A stretch of DNA of 31,609 nt from Opitutus sp. (GTDB lineage: Bacteria > Verrucomicrobiota > Verrucomicrobiae > Opitutales > Opitutaceae), in contig SIBR01000042.1 of the NCBI GenBank assembly GCA_009695065.1, positions 1 through 31,609 of the forward strand. The letters are read 5' to 3'. Shown piece by piece: positions 7,955 to 16,277 of the stretch. Numbering within the stretch: position 1 is the stretch's first letter; each line of letters begins with the position of its first letter. The position numbers and the translations under genes were made by a program. The notes beneath the pieces were generated by a model. The model ran no database searches. It saw only the letters and a list, made by a program, of their open reading frames with translations, and was not told the DNA's origin.

Positions 7955-9313
7955 ATGACCACCTTGATCCGCATTCTTTTTCTCGGGGCGCTGGTTGCCA
8001 CGACGGCGCGGGCTGAGCCGTTCGACCCGAGCGGCATTCTGCTCACGTGGCAGCGCGATCCGACCACGACGATGACGGTGGACTGGCATTCGATCGACGG
8101 ACTTGGGCTCGAGTTGGTCGAAAAATTATCGCCGGGCCACAGCCTGCCGGTGATCGAGCCGGTCGCCACGCAGGTGCGTGAACCGATGCTGGACTATCGT
8201 GCCCGCGGCGACGCGCCCTGGAAACAGGCCCGGGGCCGGAACATTCCTTTTCCGTTCCGGGAAGATCGGAGTGGCTCGTTGCATCGCGATGGTTACAGCC
8301 ACTCGTTTCCGCCCTCGGGCCGCACCATTCATCGGGTGGAGTTGACGGGGCTTGCGCCCGACACCGGATATGAAATCCGTTTCGACCCGGACGGGACGAT
8401 TTACCGTTTTCGCACCATGCCCAAGGCGCTGACCCGCGAGGTGCGCATTGCCGCGGGCGGTGATGTGGGCTCGGGAACATGGACGGAGACGATGAACCGG
8501 ATCGCATCGTCGTATGATCCCGATTTCGTGCTGTGGGGCGGTGACCTGGCGTACTGCGATGGCGCGCAGGCGCGGCTGGGCCGCTGGTATGAGTTTTTCG
8601 ACTCGATCAAAAAATCCCTGCTCGCGGCCGACCGGCGGTTGATTCCCGTTCTGGTCACGACGGGCAACCACGAGGTGCAAGGCGGCTACGTCGAGGCGGT
8701 CGAGCGCGCCGCCCGCAAACACTACGACCGGGCCGACGATGCGCTGCGGCTGAAAGTGGCGCCGTATTTTTTCAGTTTCTTCGCCATGCCGGGCCAGCCC
8801 GGCTACAACGTGCTCGATTTTGGCGATTACCTCAGCGTGGTCATGCTCGACAGCGGGCATGCCAATCCCATCGGTGGCATTCAGGCGGCCTGGCTGGATG
8901 ACGTGCTGGCGAAGCGGGCGAAGGTGCCGTTCGTCCTGCCCTCGTACCATGTTCCCGGATTCCCGACGTTCCGGCCCCTGAAGGACCCGCCGGGCATGGC
9001 CGTGCGTGAACATTGGGCGCCGCTGTTCGAGAAACACCGCCTGCCGGTCGTGTTCGAGAACCACGATCACAACTTCAAGCGCACGCATCCGATCAAGAAT
9101 GGGAAAAAGGACCAGGAGGGGGTGACTTACCTCGGCGACGGGGCTTGGGGCACTTTCATCGTCGGCGTCGCGAAAGACGAACGGTGGTTTTTGGAAAAGA
9201 CGATGCCGATCAATCATTTCTTCCTTGTGAAACTGAATGGGCGCAAAGCGGAATTCGACGCGATCAATCTGCGCAATCAGGTCATCGATCATTTCGAGGC
9301 GCGGGCGCGTTGA
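7955..9313 (+). CDS. Secreted purple-acid-phosphatase-like metallophosphoesterase
   Basis: The product is 452 residues with a signal peptide (about 1-20, ending TARA), an N-terminal fibronectin-III-like domain such as precedes purple acid phosphatases (about 25-155), and a metallophosphoesterase domain (about 163-405). The metal-binding blocks appear in order: GGD170VGSG, GGD197LAY, GNH239E, a histidine at 332 (SYHVPG) and H370-D-H372 (FENHDHNF). The last block has Asn in place of the usual Gly of GHxH. It should act on phosphate esters in the periplasm or outside the cell. It diverges from the Tm-1 operon and precedes the Nramp-like transporter by 257 bases. The start codon follows no strong Shine-Dalgarno; the signal peptide fixes it. 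The substrate cannot be told from sequence. Confidence 0.9.
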   Translation: MTTLIRILFLGALVATTARAEPFDPSGILLTWQRDPTTTMTVDWHSIDGLGLELVEKLSPGHSLPVIEPVATQVREPMLDYRARGDAPWKQARGRNIPFPFREDRSGSLHRDGYSHSFPPSGRTIHRVELTGLAPDTGYEIRFDPDGTIYRFRTMPKALTREVRIAAGGDVGSGTWTETMNRIASSYDPDFVLWGGDLAYCDGAQARLGRWYEFFDSIKKSLLAADRRLIPVLVTTGNHEVQGGYVEAVERAARKHYDRADDALRLKVAPYFFSFFAMPGQPGYNVLDFGDYLSVVMLDSGHANPIGGIQAAWLDDVLAKRAKVPFVLPSYHVPGFPTFRPLKDPPGMAVREHWAPLFEKHRLPVVFENHDHNFKRTHPIKNGKKDQEGVTYLGDGAWGTFIVGVAKDERWFLEKTMPINHFFLVKLNGRKAEFDAINLRNQVIDHFEARAR

Positions 9314-9570
9314 AATGATTCGTCGCCGCGCCTGGTGCCACGCGGGCTCTTGACAGTATTGACGTCGTATGGGTGAACCGTCGACGTTCTCGGCTCGCAG
9401 CCTTCCCCGGATTTTCGCCGTCGCCAGCGATCGAGAGGACACGGTTCTCCTTGGCCCCTACCTCGCAGACATTTCCCTCCGATCGAACCCCACCTGCTGC
9501 ATCACCTGCCGCCGAGGTTTTCGCGCCCGAGATTTCCAGCCGGTACCTTCCGCCGGTCACTTACCGGCCG
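9314..9570. other. Leader region upstream of the Nramp-like gene
   Basis: A TTGACA hexamer lies at 9350-9355 just after the phosphatase gene, but no good -10 box follows at 16-18 bases. A 7-base inverted repeat, GCCGGTA (9539-9545) and TACCGGC (9562-9568), ends two bases before the chosen ATG and could hide the start region. The transporter's frame is open through this stretch from a GTG at 9373, but the extra 66 residues are rich in Pro, Ser and Arg and do not look like part of the family. Confidence 0.35.
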
Positions 9571-10923
9571 ATGCCCGAGCCGCCGCGATTCCGGCAGGTC
9601 CTCGGACCGGGTGTCATCCTGATCGCGGGGGCGATCGGGTCCGGCGAATTCATCTTCTGGCCCTACCTCGCCGCTCGCGAAGGACTGGGTCTGTTGTGGG
9701 CGGCCGCCGTCGGTATCCTCCTGCAATTCTTCCTGAACACCGAGGTGCAGCGCTACACGCTCGCGACGGGCGAAACGGCGATCACCGGCTTCGCGCGATT
9801 GTGGCGTCCCTGGGGGTTGCTGTTCGCAACGTTGCCGATGCTCGGATTCATCTTCCCCGGCATCGCGCTCAGTGCCGCCACGACGCTGACCTTCGGGCTC
9901 GGCGGCAAGGCGGTGGTCATCTGTGTCGTCGGGCTTTTGCTGGCCGGCATCGTCTTCAGCATCTCGCCGGTCGTGTACCAGATGATGGAGAAATTCCAGA
10001 CCGCGGTGGTGGCGGGCATGGTGGTTTTTCTGGCCGTCGCGACGTTCGCGGCCACGGACCTTGCGGCGTGGGGCGAGGCGGCAAAGGGACTCGTGAGCTT
10101 CGGCACGCTGCCCAAGGTCATCGCCCCCGCCGTTTTCTTCAGTGCGCTCGTCTACGCCGGCTCGGGTGGCCTCGGCAATCTCACGGTGGCGAACTGGGTC
10201 CGGGACAAGAACTGGGGCATGGGACGCTACATTCCGAAACTGGTGTCGCCGATCACGGGCGAAGAAGTGGCGGCCCCCGCGCTCGGGCATTTTTTCCCGC
10301 AAGACGAGGAAAACCTCCGACGCTTCCGGCGGTGGTGGATCCTCGGCAATCAGGAACAGCTCGTGACGTTTGTCCTGCTCGGCATGCTGTCGATTCTCAC
10401 GATGTCGGTGCTTGCGTACTGCATGCTGCGGGGCACCAACCCGGGCGAGGGCCTCGACTTCATCCGGGCCGAGGGGAACCAGCTCGGACTGACCGTCGGA
10501 CGCTGGTTCGCCACCGCCTTCTTTGTCGTGGGTGGCATCAAGCTTTTCTCCACCGTGGTCGGTAATCTCGACATTGCGGCGCGGGTCGTCGCCGACTGTC
10601 TCAAGGTCGACCGGCTGCGGGACAGTCACTTTTGGTCGGAGAGCAAACTCTACCTCGCGACCGTCTGGGTGCAGATCTTGATCGGCATCGGCATTCTCGT
10701 GGCTGGGTGGGAGGCTCCGTTGGTCCTCATGAGCGTGAGTGGCATCGTCGGCGGGCTCGTGCTTTTCGTGTCGGCCGTGCTGCTGATCCAGTTGAATCGG
10801 GGGTTGCCGCCGGCGATCCGGCTCGGTGGGTTTCGACTCGTGATGATGGTGCTGGCCGCGCTCTTCTACGGGGCGTTCGCGGTGCACGTGGGCTATGCGA
10901 CTTTATCTTTATGGCTGAAATAA
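9571..10923 (+). CDS. Nramp-family-related membrane transporter without the canonical DPGN motif
   Basis: The 450-residue protein has about eleven hydrophobic segments. It begins MPEPPRFRQVLGPGVILIAG, which matches the start of Nramp-fold proteins, and ends with a helix near the C-terminus. In canonical Nramp metal transporters, helix 1 carries DPGN, whose Asp and Asn bind the metal. Here the equivalent segment reads AGAIGSGEFIFWP, so both ligands are absent. The helix-6 MPH motif is not found either; SALVYAGSGGLGNL is in that place. The fold assignment is good but transport of Mn2+ or Fe2+ should not be assumed. The ATG at 9571 is preferred to a GTG at 9373. Its last 13 bases overlap the following oxidoreductase gene, so the two are translated together. 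This suggests that its substrate concerns the same pathway. Confidence 0.82.
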   Translation: MPEPPRFRQVLGPGVILIAGAIGSGEFIFWPYLAAREGLGLLWAAAVGILLQFFLNTEVQRYTLATGETAITGFARLWRPWGLLFATLPMLGFIFPGIALSAATTLTFGLGGKAVVICVVGLLLAGIVFSISPVVYQMMEKFQTAVVAGMVVFLAVATFAATDLAAWGEAAKGLVSFGTLPKVIAPAVFFSALVYAGSGGLGNLTVANWVRDKNWGMGRYIPKLVSPITGEEVAAPALGHFFPQDEENLRRFRRWWILGNQEQLVTFVLLGMLSILTMSVLAYCMLRGTNPGEGLDFIRAEGNQLGLTVGRWFATAFFVVGGIKLFSTVVGNLDIAARVVADCLKVDRLRDSHFWSESKLYLATVWVQILIGIGILVAGWEAPLVLMSVSGIVGGLVLFVSAVLLIQLNRGLPPAIRLGGFRLVMMVLAALFYGAFAVHVGYATLSLWLK

Positions 10924-11912
10924 AATCTCTTCGGGTGGGCGTCGTTGGCGCCGGGGTCATGGGCGAACTGCATGCCGCCATTTATCGTTCCGTGGCTGAC
11001 GTGGAACTAAAGTGGATCATCGAACCGGATACGACGCGCGCCGCGCAGATCGCCGCGCGGTTCGGTGTGCCGGTGCATCCTTCCACCGACGGCCACTGGT
11101 CCGAGGTGGATGCCGTCAGTGTCTGCACGCCCGATCACCTCCGGAAACCGGCGCTCGATGCGCTCGCCGCCGGCGTGCCCGTCCTAGTCGAGAAACCGCT
11201 CGCGATCTCGTCGGCGGAAACGGCGGCCTTGCTCGCCGCCCGGCGCCAACCCGGGCACCTCATGGTGGGGCACCTCCTCCGATTCGATCCCCGCCTGATC
11301 CAGGCACGGGCAGCCTTGGCGGACATCGGCAAGCTTTGGAGCGTCCGCTGCTGGCGCTCGAACTCGCTGCTGGCGGCGGACCGGATTGCGCCGCGCACGT
11401 CGGTCGCGTGGTTTTTGGGTATTCACGATGTGGATGTCGTGCGGTGGGTGACCGGGCAGGAGATCGTCGAGGTGCGGGCCCGCGGCCGGAAATGGGTTTC
11501 GAAGCATCACGACCACGTGCAGGTCCACGCGCTCCTGGCCGACGGTACGCCGGTCGATCTGCAATGGTCGTGGCTGCTGCCGATCCACCGCCAGAGCGGG
11601 TTGCTGGCCGGACTGGAATTGATCGGCGCGGACGGCATGCTCGAAGTCGAGATGTCGCATAACGCCGTGGCGCTGACCGCGCGGGCCGCCGCCCGGCAAC
11701 GGCAACTCGACACCTACCACTGGCCGGCGCACGCGACCGGCGGTCCGGGCGGTGACTTGCGTGCGGAAATCGAGGGATTCATCCGGTCGGTGCGGACCGG
11801 CACGGTTCCGCCGGTGACCGGCGAAGACGGCGCCCGGGCGGTGGCCGTGATCGAGGCGGTCGATCGGTCGATCGCAGCCGACGGCGCGGCGGTGGCGGTC
11901 GGAAAGGCGTAA
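10911..11912 (+). CDS. Gfo/Idh/MocA family oxidoreductase (first of a tandem pair)
   Basis: The 333-residue NAD(P)-dependent enzyme has a Rossmann fold starting VGVVGAGVMG (9-18), the family signature VEKPLA (93-98) with the key lysine, and an active-site block GIHDVDVVRWV (170-180) with His172. Members oxidise or reduce sugars, inositols and their keto forms. It is cytoplasmic with no signal peptide. Its ATG overlaps the end of the Nramp-like gene by 13 bases, and a second family member starts four bases after its stop, so the three form a tight operon. Only about one third identity with its neighbour is apparent by eye, so they are probably not a recent duplication. The substrate is unknown. 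Confidence 0.92.
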   Translation: MAEIKSLRVGVVGAGVMGELHAAIYRSVADVELKWIIEPDTTRAAQIAARFGVPVHPSTDGHWSEVDAVSVCTPDHLRKPALDALAAGVPVLVEKPLAISSAETAALLAARRQPGHLMVGHLLRFDPRLIQARAALADIGKLWSVRCWRSNSLLAADRIAPRTSVAWFLGIHDVDVVRWVTGQEIVEVRARGRKWVSKHHDHVQVHALLADGTPVDLQWSWLLPIHRQSGLLAGLELIGADGMLEVEMSHNAVALTARAAARQRQLDTYHWPAHATGGPGGDLRAEIEGFIRSVRTGTVPPVTGEDGARAVAVIEAVDRSIAADGAAVAVGKA

Positions 11913-11916
11913 TTTT

Positions 11917-12942
11917 ATGAAAACAATCGGAGTCGCCATCATTGGCGCGGGCATCATGGGGAATGGACACGCGGGCGCTGTCGCCGCGGATCCGCGGGCG
12001 AGGCTGGTCGGCGTGGCCAGCGTGCCGGTCGACGGTGCGCGGGCAGTCGCGGCGAAACACGGCGCGCTGCTGGCGACCGACGATTACCGGGAACTGCTGA
12101 AACGGAGCGACGTGGATCTCGTGGTGATCGCGACGCCGGATCATCTGCACACCGAGATCGCGATCGCCGCCGCCGAGGCGGGCAAGGCGATGCTGATCGA
12201 GAAGCCGCTGGCCACGAGCCTGGCGGACGCGGACCGGGTGATCGCTGCGGTGGAGCGCGCCGGCGTGACGGCGATGACCAGCTTCAGCCACCGGTGGATT
12301 CCGAGTTACGCGCGGGCCCACGAGGAAATCGCGGCGGGCGCGCTGGGCCGCCGGCGCATGGCCTATGCCCGCAAGAACGACCGGATTTTTGTGCCGACGA
12401 AGATGTTGAGCTGGGCGAGCGGCACGTCGCCGGCCTGGTTTCTCTCCAGCCACGACATCGACCTAGTGTGCTGGTTTTTCGGCGACGACACGGCCACCGA
12501 GGTGTACGCGACCGGTGTCCGGGGGGTGCTGGAGGGGCGCGGCATCAACACGGAGGATGCCATCCAGGCGCAGGTGCGATTCGCCTCGGGCGCGGTGGCC
12601 ACGTTCGAGTCCTGCTGGATCTATCCCGACACCTTCCCCTCAATGGTGGATTCGTTCATCGAAGTGATCGGCGAGGAGGGGATGATTCATCTCGACCGCA
12701 AGGACGACCAGCTCGAGATTGCGACGCAGCGCAGTTTCGACTATCCACGCACGTCGATCATGCCGGTGATGCACGGTGTGCAATACGGCGCGCTCGCCGC
12801 CGTACTGTCGCATGTGATCGGTTGCGTGCAGTCGGGAGCGAAGCCCCTCGTGACGTTGCAGAGTTCCCGGCACGTCACGGCGATTCTGGACGCCATCCAT
12901 CGCTCGATCACGGCGGGCGGCGCGGTTCAGGTGGAAAGCTAA
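11917..12942 (+). CDS. Gfo/Idh/MocA family oxidoreductase (second of a tandem pair)
   Basis: The 341-residue protein begins MKTIGVAIIGAGIMGNGHAG, a Rossmann nucleotide-binding loop. It carries IEKPLAT at 94-100 and the catalytic block SSHDIDLVCWFFG at 178-189 with His179 and Asp180. The C-terminal domain forms the usual open sheet with a FIEVIGEEGMI strand. It starts only four bases after the first oxidoreductase; a GGAAAGG stretch about 10 bases upstream could serve as ribosome-binding site. Two adjacent members of this family often act in series on the same sugar, for example oxidation at one carbon followed by a later reduction, but this is an inference. No sugar-specific transporter or isomerase sits beside them to define the substrate. 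Confidence 0.92.
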   Translation: MKTIGVAIIGAGIMGNGHAGAVAADPRARLVGVASVPVDGARAVAAKHGALLATDDYRELLKRSDVDLVVIATPDHLHTEIAIAAAEAGKAMLIEKPLATSLADADRVIAAVERAGVTAMTSFSHRWIPSYARAHEEIAAGALGRRRMAYARKNDRIFVPTKMLSWASGTSPAWFLSSHDIDLVCWFFGDDTATEVYATGVRGVLEGRGINTEDAIQAQVRFASGAVATFESCWIYPDTFPSMVDSFIEVIGEEGMIHLDRKDDQLEIATQRSFDYPRTSIMPVMHGVQYGALAAVLSHVIGCVQSGAKPLVTLQSSRHVTAILDAIHRSITAGGAVQVES

Positions 12943-13045
12943 CCGGATTGGTCGTTCGGCGCGGTGGTGGGCGCGCGAGTCTGCCGCCGCGGGAAAGAAT
13001 CTCGGATATTGACATTTTTGCCGGTGCGGAGCCCGTTTCGGCGGA

Positions 13046-14761
13046 ATGGCCCTTCCTTCTCTGTCTGATCCTGTGAATTGGCTTCGCCGACGACTGTTCG
13101 TTTGTTTTTTGCTCGGTGGCGTTGTTGCGCTCGCCGTGACGGGATGGCGCCTGGTTTCAAGACCGGCGGCTGTTGCGCCCGATGGGACGCGCCTGGGCAG
13201 AGTGGAATTTCCCACCTCGGGGCTTCCGGCCGCCCAACCGCATTTCATCCGTGGGGTCGCGGCGCTGCATTCGTTTTGGTATGAGGAGGCGCTGGAGTCG
13301 TTTCAGGCCGCGCTGCGCCTCGATCCCGCTTTCGCGATGGCCTGGTGGGGTGTGGCCATGACCTATCACCGGCCGTTTATTCCCGGTTCCGACGACGAGG
13401 CCGGCCGCCGGGCTCTCGCCCAGATTCGCGAGACTCCCGCTCTCACCGCGCGCGAGCGGGCCTACATTGGGGCTCTGCGCGCCTGCTACGGCGACGGAAC
13501 CCCTGCGGCGCGCGCCCAAGCCTATGCCGTGGCGATGCGGGAGCTGCAACGCGCCTATCCCGACGATCTTGAAGCGGCCGCATTTCATGCGCTTTCCCTG
13601 CTCGGCCATGGCTGGCCGGACGAGAACGTGATTGCCCGCCACACCGCCGCCGCCGCGATCGCGAGTGACGTTGCCCGCCGCAACCCCAACCACCCCGGTG
13701 CGGTTCACTATCTCATCCATAGTTACGACGAACCGGAGTTGGCGGACCGGGGGCTCGAGGCCGCGCGCCATTATGCCAGGATCGCGCCCGACGCCCCGCA
13801 TGCGCTGCACATGCCCTCGCATATTTTTCTGCAACTGGGCATGTGGGGTGAAGCCACGGCGTCGAACGAGGCCGCTTGGACGGCGTCAGAGGCTTGGGTG
13901 CGGCGCAAGCAGCTCAGCCCCGGACTGCGCGACTATCATAATTTTCACTGGCTGATCTATTCCTGCCTACAGGAAGGCCGCTACGCCCGGGCCGCGGAGC
14001 TGGTGAACGAATTCCGGGCCATGCGAAAAGACATTCCCCCTGAACTCAGCTTCTTTTTCCAAAAGGCCGTCGCTGCGTTTGTCGTCGAGACGCGCAGCTG
14101 GGACCGCGCCGATACGCTCTTCGCTCCGGTTGCTTCCGGCCAGCCGGCCGACGCGGGGACTCCGACGAGGTTGTCCGCCAACGTCGAAATCTGTGGCGGC
14201 GCGCCGGACGGTTCGGACGCGGCGTCCGGTATCCAGCCGGCCGACATCCCGGCTTTCATCCGCACCCTCGCGGCTGCGGCCCGCGGTGCGTCCGATGCGG
14301 AGAAACGGCTTGCGACGCTGCGGGCGGCGGCGGGGGGAGACAAGGTCATGCCGGAATTCTGGCGTATCCGCGTGCTGGAGATCGTCGCCGTGGGCAGTGC
14401 ACGGGAGCGCAGGTTCGATGAGGCGATCGCCGCCCTGCGCGAGGCGACGAAGATCGAGGAGGAATTGGGCAAGCCGCCGGGACCGCCGGCGGCCTACAAG
14501 CCGCCCCACGAATTGTTCGGCGAAATCCTGTTGCAGGCCGGCCGGCCGGCCGAGGCGGCCTTGCAGTTCAGGAAGAACCTCCGGCTCCATCCCAATCGGG
14601 CGCTGTCGCTCCTTGGACTGGCGCGAGCGGAAGCCGCGGCAGGCGACAAGCTGGCGGCGCTGGCCAGCTACAGCCGGTTCCTCGAAGTGTGGCGGCACGC
14701 GGACCAGGATCTCGCCGAACTGCGCGAGGCCCGCGAATTCGTGACGGCGACGCACGGCTGA
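13046..14761 (+). CDS. Membrane-anchored tetratricopeptide-repeat protein
   Basis: The 571-residue protein has a positively charged N-terminus and one membrane helix at about 15-35, with the rest probably periplasmic. TPR-like helix pairs are seen near residues 65-110 (GVAALHSFWYEEALESFQAALRLDPAFAMAWWG read as two helices), in the middle, and near the C-terminus (AGRPAEAALQFRKNLRLHPN). A conserved core block, HYLIHSYDEPE followed by HALHMPSHIF, marks a family of TPR proteins of unknown function found in many Gram-negative bacteria. It probably acts as a binding scaffold. It precedes the sulfite-oxidase-like gene by 14 bases, so the two are likely co-transcribed. A TTGACA hexamer at 13009-13014 lies in the 103-base gap before it but lacks a clear -10 partner. 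Confidence 0.85.
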   Translation: MALPSLSDPVNWLRRRLFVCFLLGGVVALAVTGWRLVSRPAAVAPDGTRLGRVEFPTSGLPAAQPHFIRGVAALHSFWYEEALESFQAALRLDPAFAMAWWGVAMTYHRPFIPGSDDEAGRRALAQIRETPALTARERAYIGALRACYGDGTPAARAQAYAVAMRELQRAYPDDLEAAAFHALSLLGHGWPDENVIARHTAAAAIASDVARRNPNHPGAVHYLIHSYDEPELADRGLEAARHYARIAPDAPHALHMPSHIFLQLGMWGEATASNEAAWTASEAWVRRKQLSPGLRDYHNFHWLIYSCLQEGRYARAAELVNEFRAMRKDIPPELSFFFQKAVAAFVVETRSWDRADTLFAPVASGQPADAGTPTRLSANVEICGGAPDGSDAASGIQPADIPAFIRTLAAAARGASDAEKRLATLRAAAGGDKVMPEFWRIRVLEIVAVGSARERRFDEAIAALREATKIEEELGKPPGPPAAYKPPHELFGEILLQAGRPAEAALQFRKNLRLHPNRALSLLGLARAEAAAGDKLAALASYSRFLEVWRHADQDLAELREAREFVTATHG

Positions 14762-14775
14762 AACCCCGATTACGC

Positions 14776-15939
14776 ATGACACCGATCACACGCCGCCGCT
14801 GGTTGTTCGAGGCGCTCGCCCTAGCCGGTCTGCCGGGTGCGCTGGGCGCCTTGGCCCCGGACGAAGAGGTGGTTGATTTTGCCGACGACAAAGAATTCCA
14901 GCCGGAGATACAGGACGGCAATCCCCGGGTGAAATGTTACGACCTTCGGCGGTTGCGCGAGCCGCTGACGCCCAATGGGGAGTTTTTTGTTTTCCACCAG
15001 ACGACGGTGCCCGCGGTGGAAATGGACAAGTGGCGGCTGGAAGTGGGCGGATTTGTCGAGCGGCCCGGGGCGTTTACGCTCGCGGATCTCGCCCGCATCG
15101 TTGGACCGGTGCAGGAATTGGAGTTCACGCTCGAGTGCTCCGGCAATCTGCCGCGACCCCAAATCATGAACGGCCAGGTCGGGAATGCGCGCTGGTCGGG
15201 CTTCAGCCTAGCCGCGCTATTGAAGGAATGCGGCGTCAAGCCGGAGGCCCGTGAAGTGGCGTTCTTTGGCGCCGATCAGGTGCGCGATTCCGCCGGTGTA
15301 GCCTATGGACCTCATGGCCGCAGCGTTTTCGTCCAGGACGTCGTCAATTCCGATGCGATCCTCGCGACCCGGATGAATGGCGAGACGTTGCCGGCCGAGC
15401 ATGGCTTTCCCCTGCGTTTGATCCTGCCCGGTTGGTTCGGGATGGCGCAGATCAAGTGGCTTTCACGGATCGAATTCATGGATCGCCGCTACGAGGGACC
15501 GCACATGTCGCGAAACTACCACACGCTGCAGGTGCTCCCGGAAAGCGGGCCGGATCCGATCGTGGTCGAAACGTCCATTTCGAAAACGCGCCTGAAGTCG
15601 GTGGTGGCGCGGGTGACCCGCCGCCGCCGGGGTAGAGCCTGGGATTATCAGGCGGCCGGTGCGGCGTGGGGTGGGTCGGTGCCGATCGAACGCGTGGAGG
15701 TGCAGGTCGACGGTGGTGCGTGGCGGGAAGCGCGAATCGGCGAACGGCGGGGGAAGTACGGCTGGTTGTTGTGGGCCTGCGACGCGTCCGAACTGACCCC
15801 GGGTCGCCATACGGTGATCTCACGGGCGATCGATGCCCGCGGCATGGTGCAGCCGGCGCTCGACGAATGGCGGAAGGGTATCCGCAGCGCACGCGAGAAC
15901 AACGCGCAGTGGGAACGGGTGATCGAGGTGCGGGGGTGA
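14776..15939 (+). CDS. Sulfite-oxidase-family molybdopterin oxidoreductase (SoxC-like) with Tat-type signal
   Basis: The 387-residue product has a twin-arginine signal (TRRRWLFEALALAGL). The molybdopterin-binding domain contains the FTLECSGN block, whose Cys121 is the expected molybdenum ligand, and a HGFPLRLILPGWFGM block. The C-terminal Mo-co dimerisation domain runs from about 285 (TSISKTRLKSVVARV) to the end. The enzyme should be folded with its cofactor in the cytoplasm and exported. SoxC/YedY-like enzymes oxidise sulfite or reduce S- and N-oxides; no SoxD cytochrome or YedZ membrane partner is next to it, so the electron partner and substrate are open. It follows the TPR gene by 14 bases. 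The ATG at 14776 was chosen because the Tat motif starts there. Confidence 0.9.
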   Translation: MTPITRRRWLFEALALAGLPGALGALAPDEEVVDFADDKEFQPEIQDGNPRVKCYDLRRLREPLTPNGEFFVFHQTTVPAVEMDKWRLEVGGFVERPGAFTLADLARIVGPVQELEFTLECSGNLPRPQIMNGQVGNARWSGFSLAALLKECGVKPEAREVAFFGADQVRDSAGVAYGPHGRSVFVQDVVNSDAILATRMNGETLPAEHGFPLRLILPGWFGMAQIKWLSRIEFMDRRYEGPHMSRNYHTLQVLPESGPDPIVVETSISKTRLKSVVARVTRRRRGRAWDYQAAGAAWGGSVPIERVEVQVDGGAWREARIGERRGKYGWLLWACDASELTPGRHTVISRAIDARGMVQPALDEWRKGIRSARENNAQWERVIEVRG

Positions 15940-16277
15940 GCAGCCTGGGTTGAGAGAGGCCGGGCGGATGTCGCTTCTGCCACGGGGCCTAGCCTAACCT
16001 GTCGGGTGGGCATGAATTTGTCTCCCCGGACAACCTCGAGGCTTCCGGCCGCACGATGATTTTTCCGCGTCCGGGGCATGGATGCCGGCGCGGGTTTGCT
16101 GGCTTGCTTTCTTGCTAACACCGAGGACGCGATGTTGGATTAATTGTTGACAGTGCGGAACGGGCTCGCACCCAATTACAGCCAGACCAGTTGTGATTGC
16201 CGGTGCCCGTGCCGGAGTCACATCCGACCTAGAGACACCAACGCCAAAACATCATTTTCCCGAGTAGGAGTTTCTGC
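15940..16277. promoter_or_regulatory. Promoter-bearing leader of the TonB-dependent receptor gene
   Basis: No gene is seen in these 338 bases. The right half is relatively AT-rich for this genome. A TTGACA hexamer lies at 16147-16152, about 125 bases before the start codon; the only AT-rich candidate for a -10 box (AATTAC, 16174-16179) is too far away at 21 bases, so the promoter is tentative. AGGAG at 16266-16270 is an excellent ribosome-binding site, 7 bases before a TTG. I saw no cobalamin riboswitch box. Confidence 0.45.
16266..16270 (+). promoter_or_regulatory. Ribosome-binding site that selects a TTG start
   Basis: AGGAG lies 7 bases before the TTG at 16278 and is the clearest Shine-Dalgarno in the window. 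It favours TTG over the downstream ATGs at 16317 and 16329 for the TonB-dependent receptor. Most other genes here lack such a site. Confidence 0.65.

Noticed and set aside
9314..9570. Manganese (yybP-ykoY) riboswitch before the Nramp-like gene
   Set aside because: No matching conserved loop sequences were seen, and the protein lacks the metal motif.
9502..10887. A 461-residue minus-strand frame opposite the Nramp-like gene
   Set aside because: Highly charged, repeat-poor translation antisense to a membrane protein; no domain seen.
13009..13014. TTGACA promoter for the TPR gene
   Set aside because: No acceptable -10 hexamer at 15-19 bases; the sequence downstream is GC-rich.
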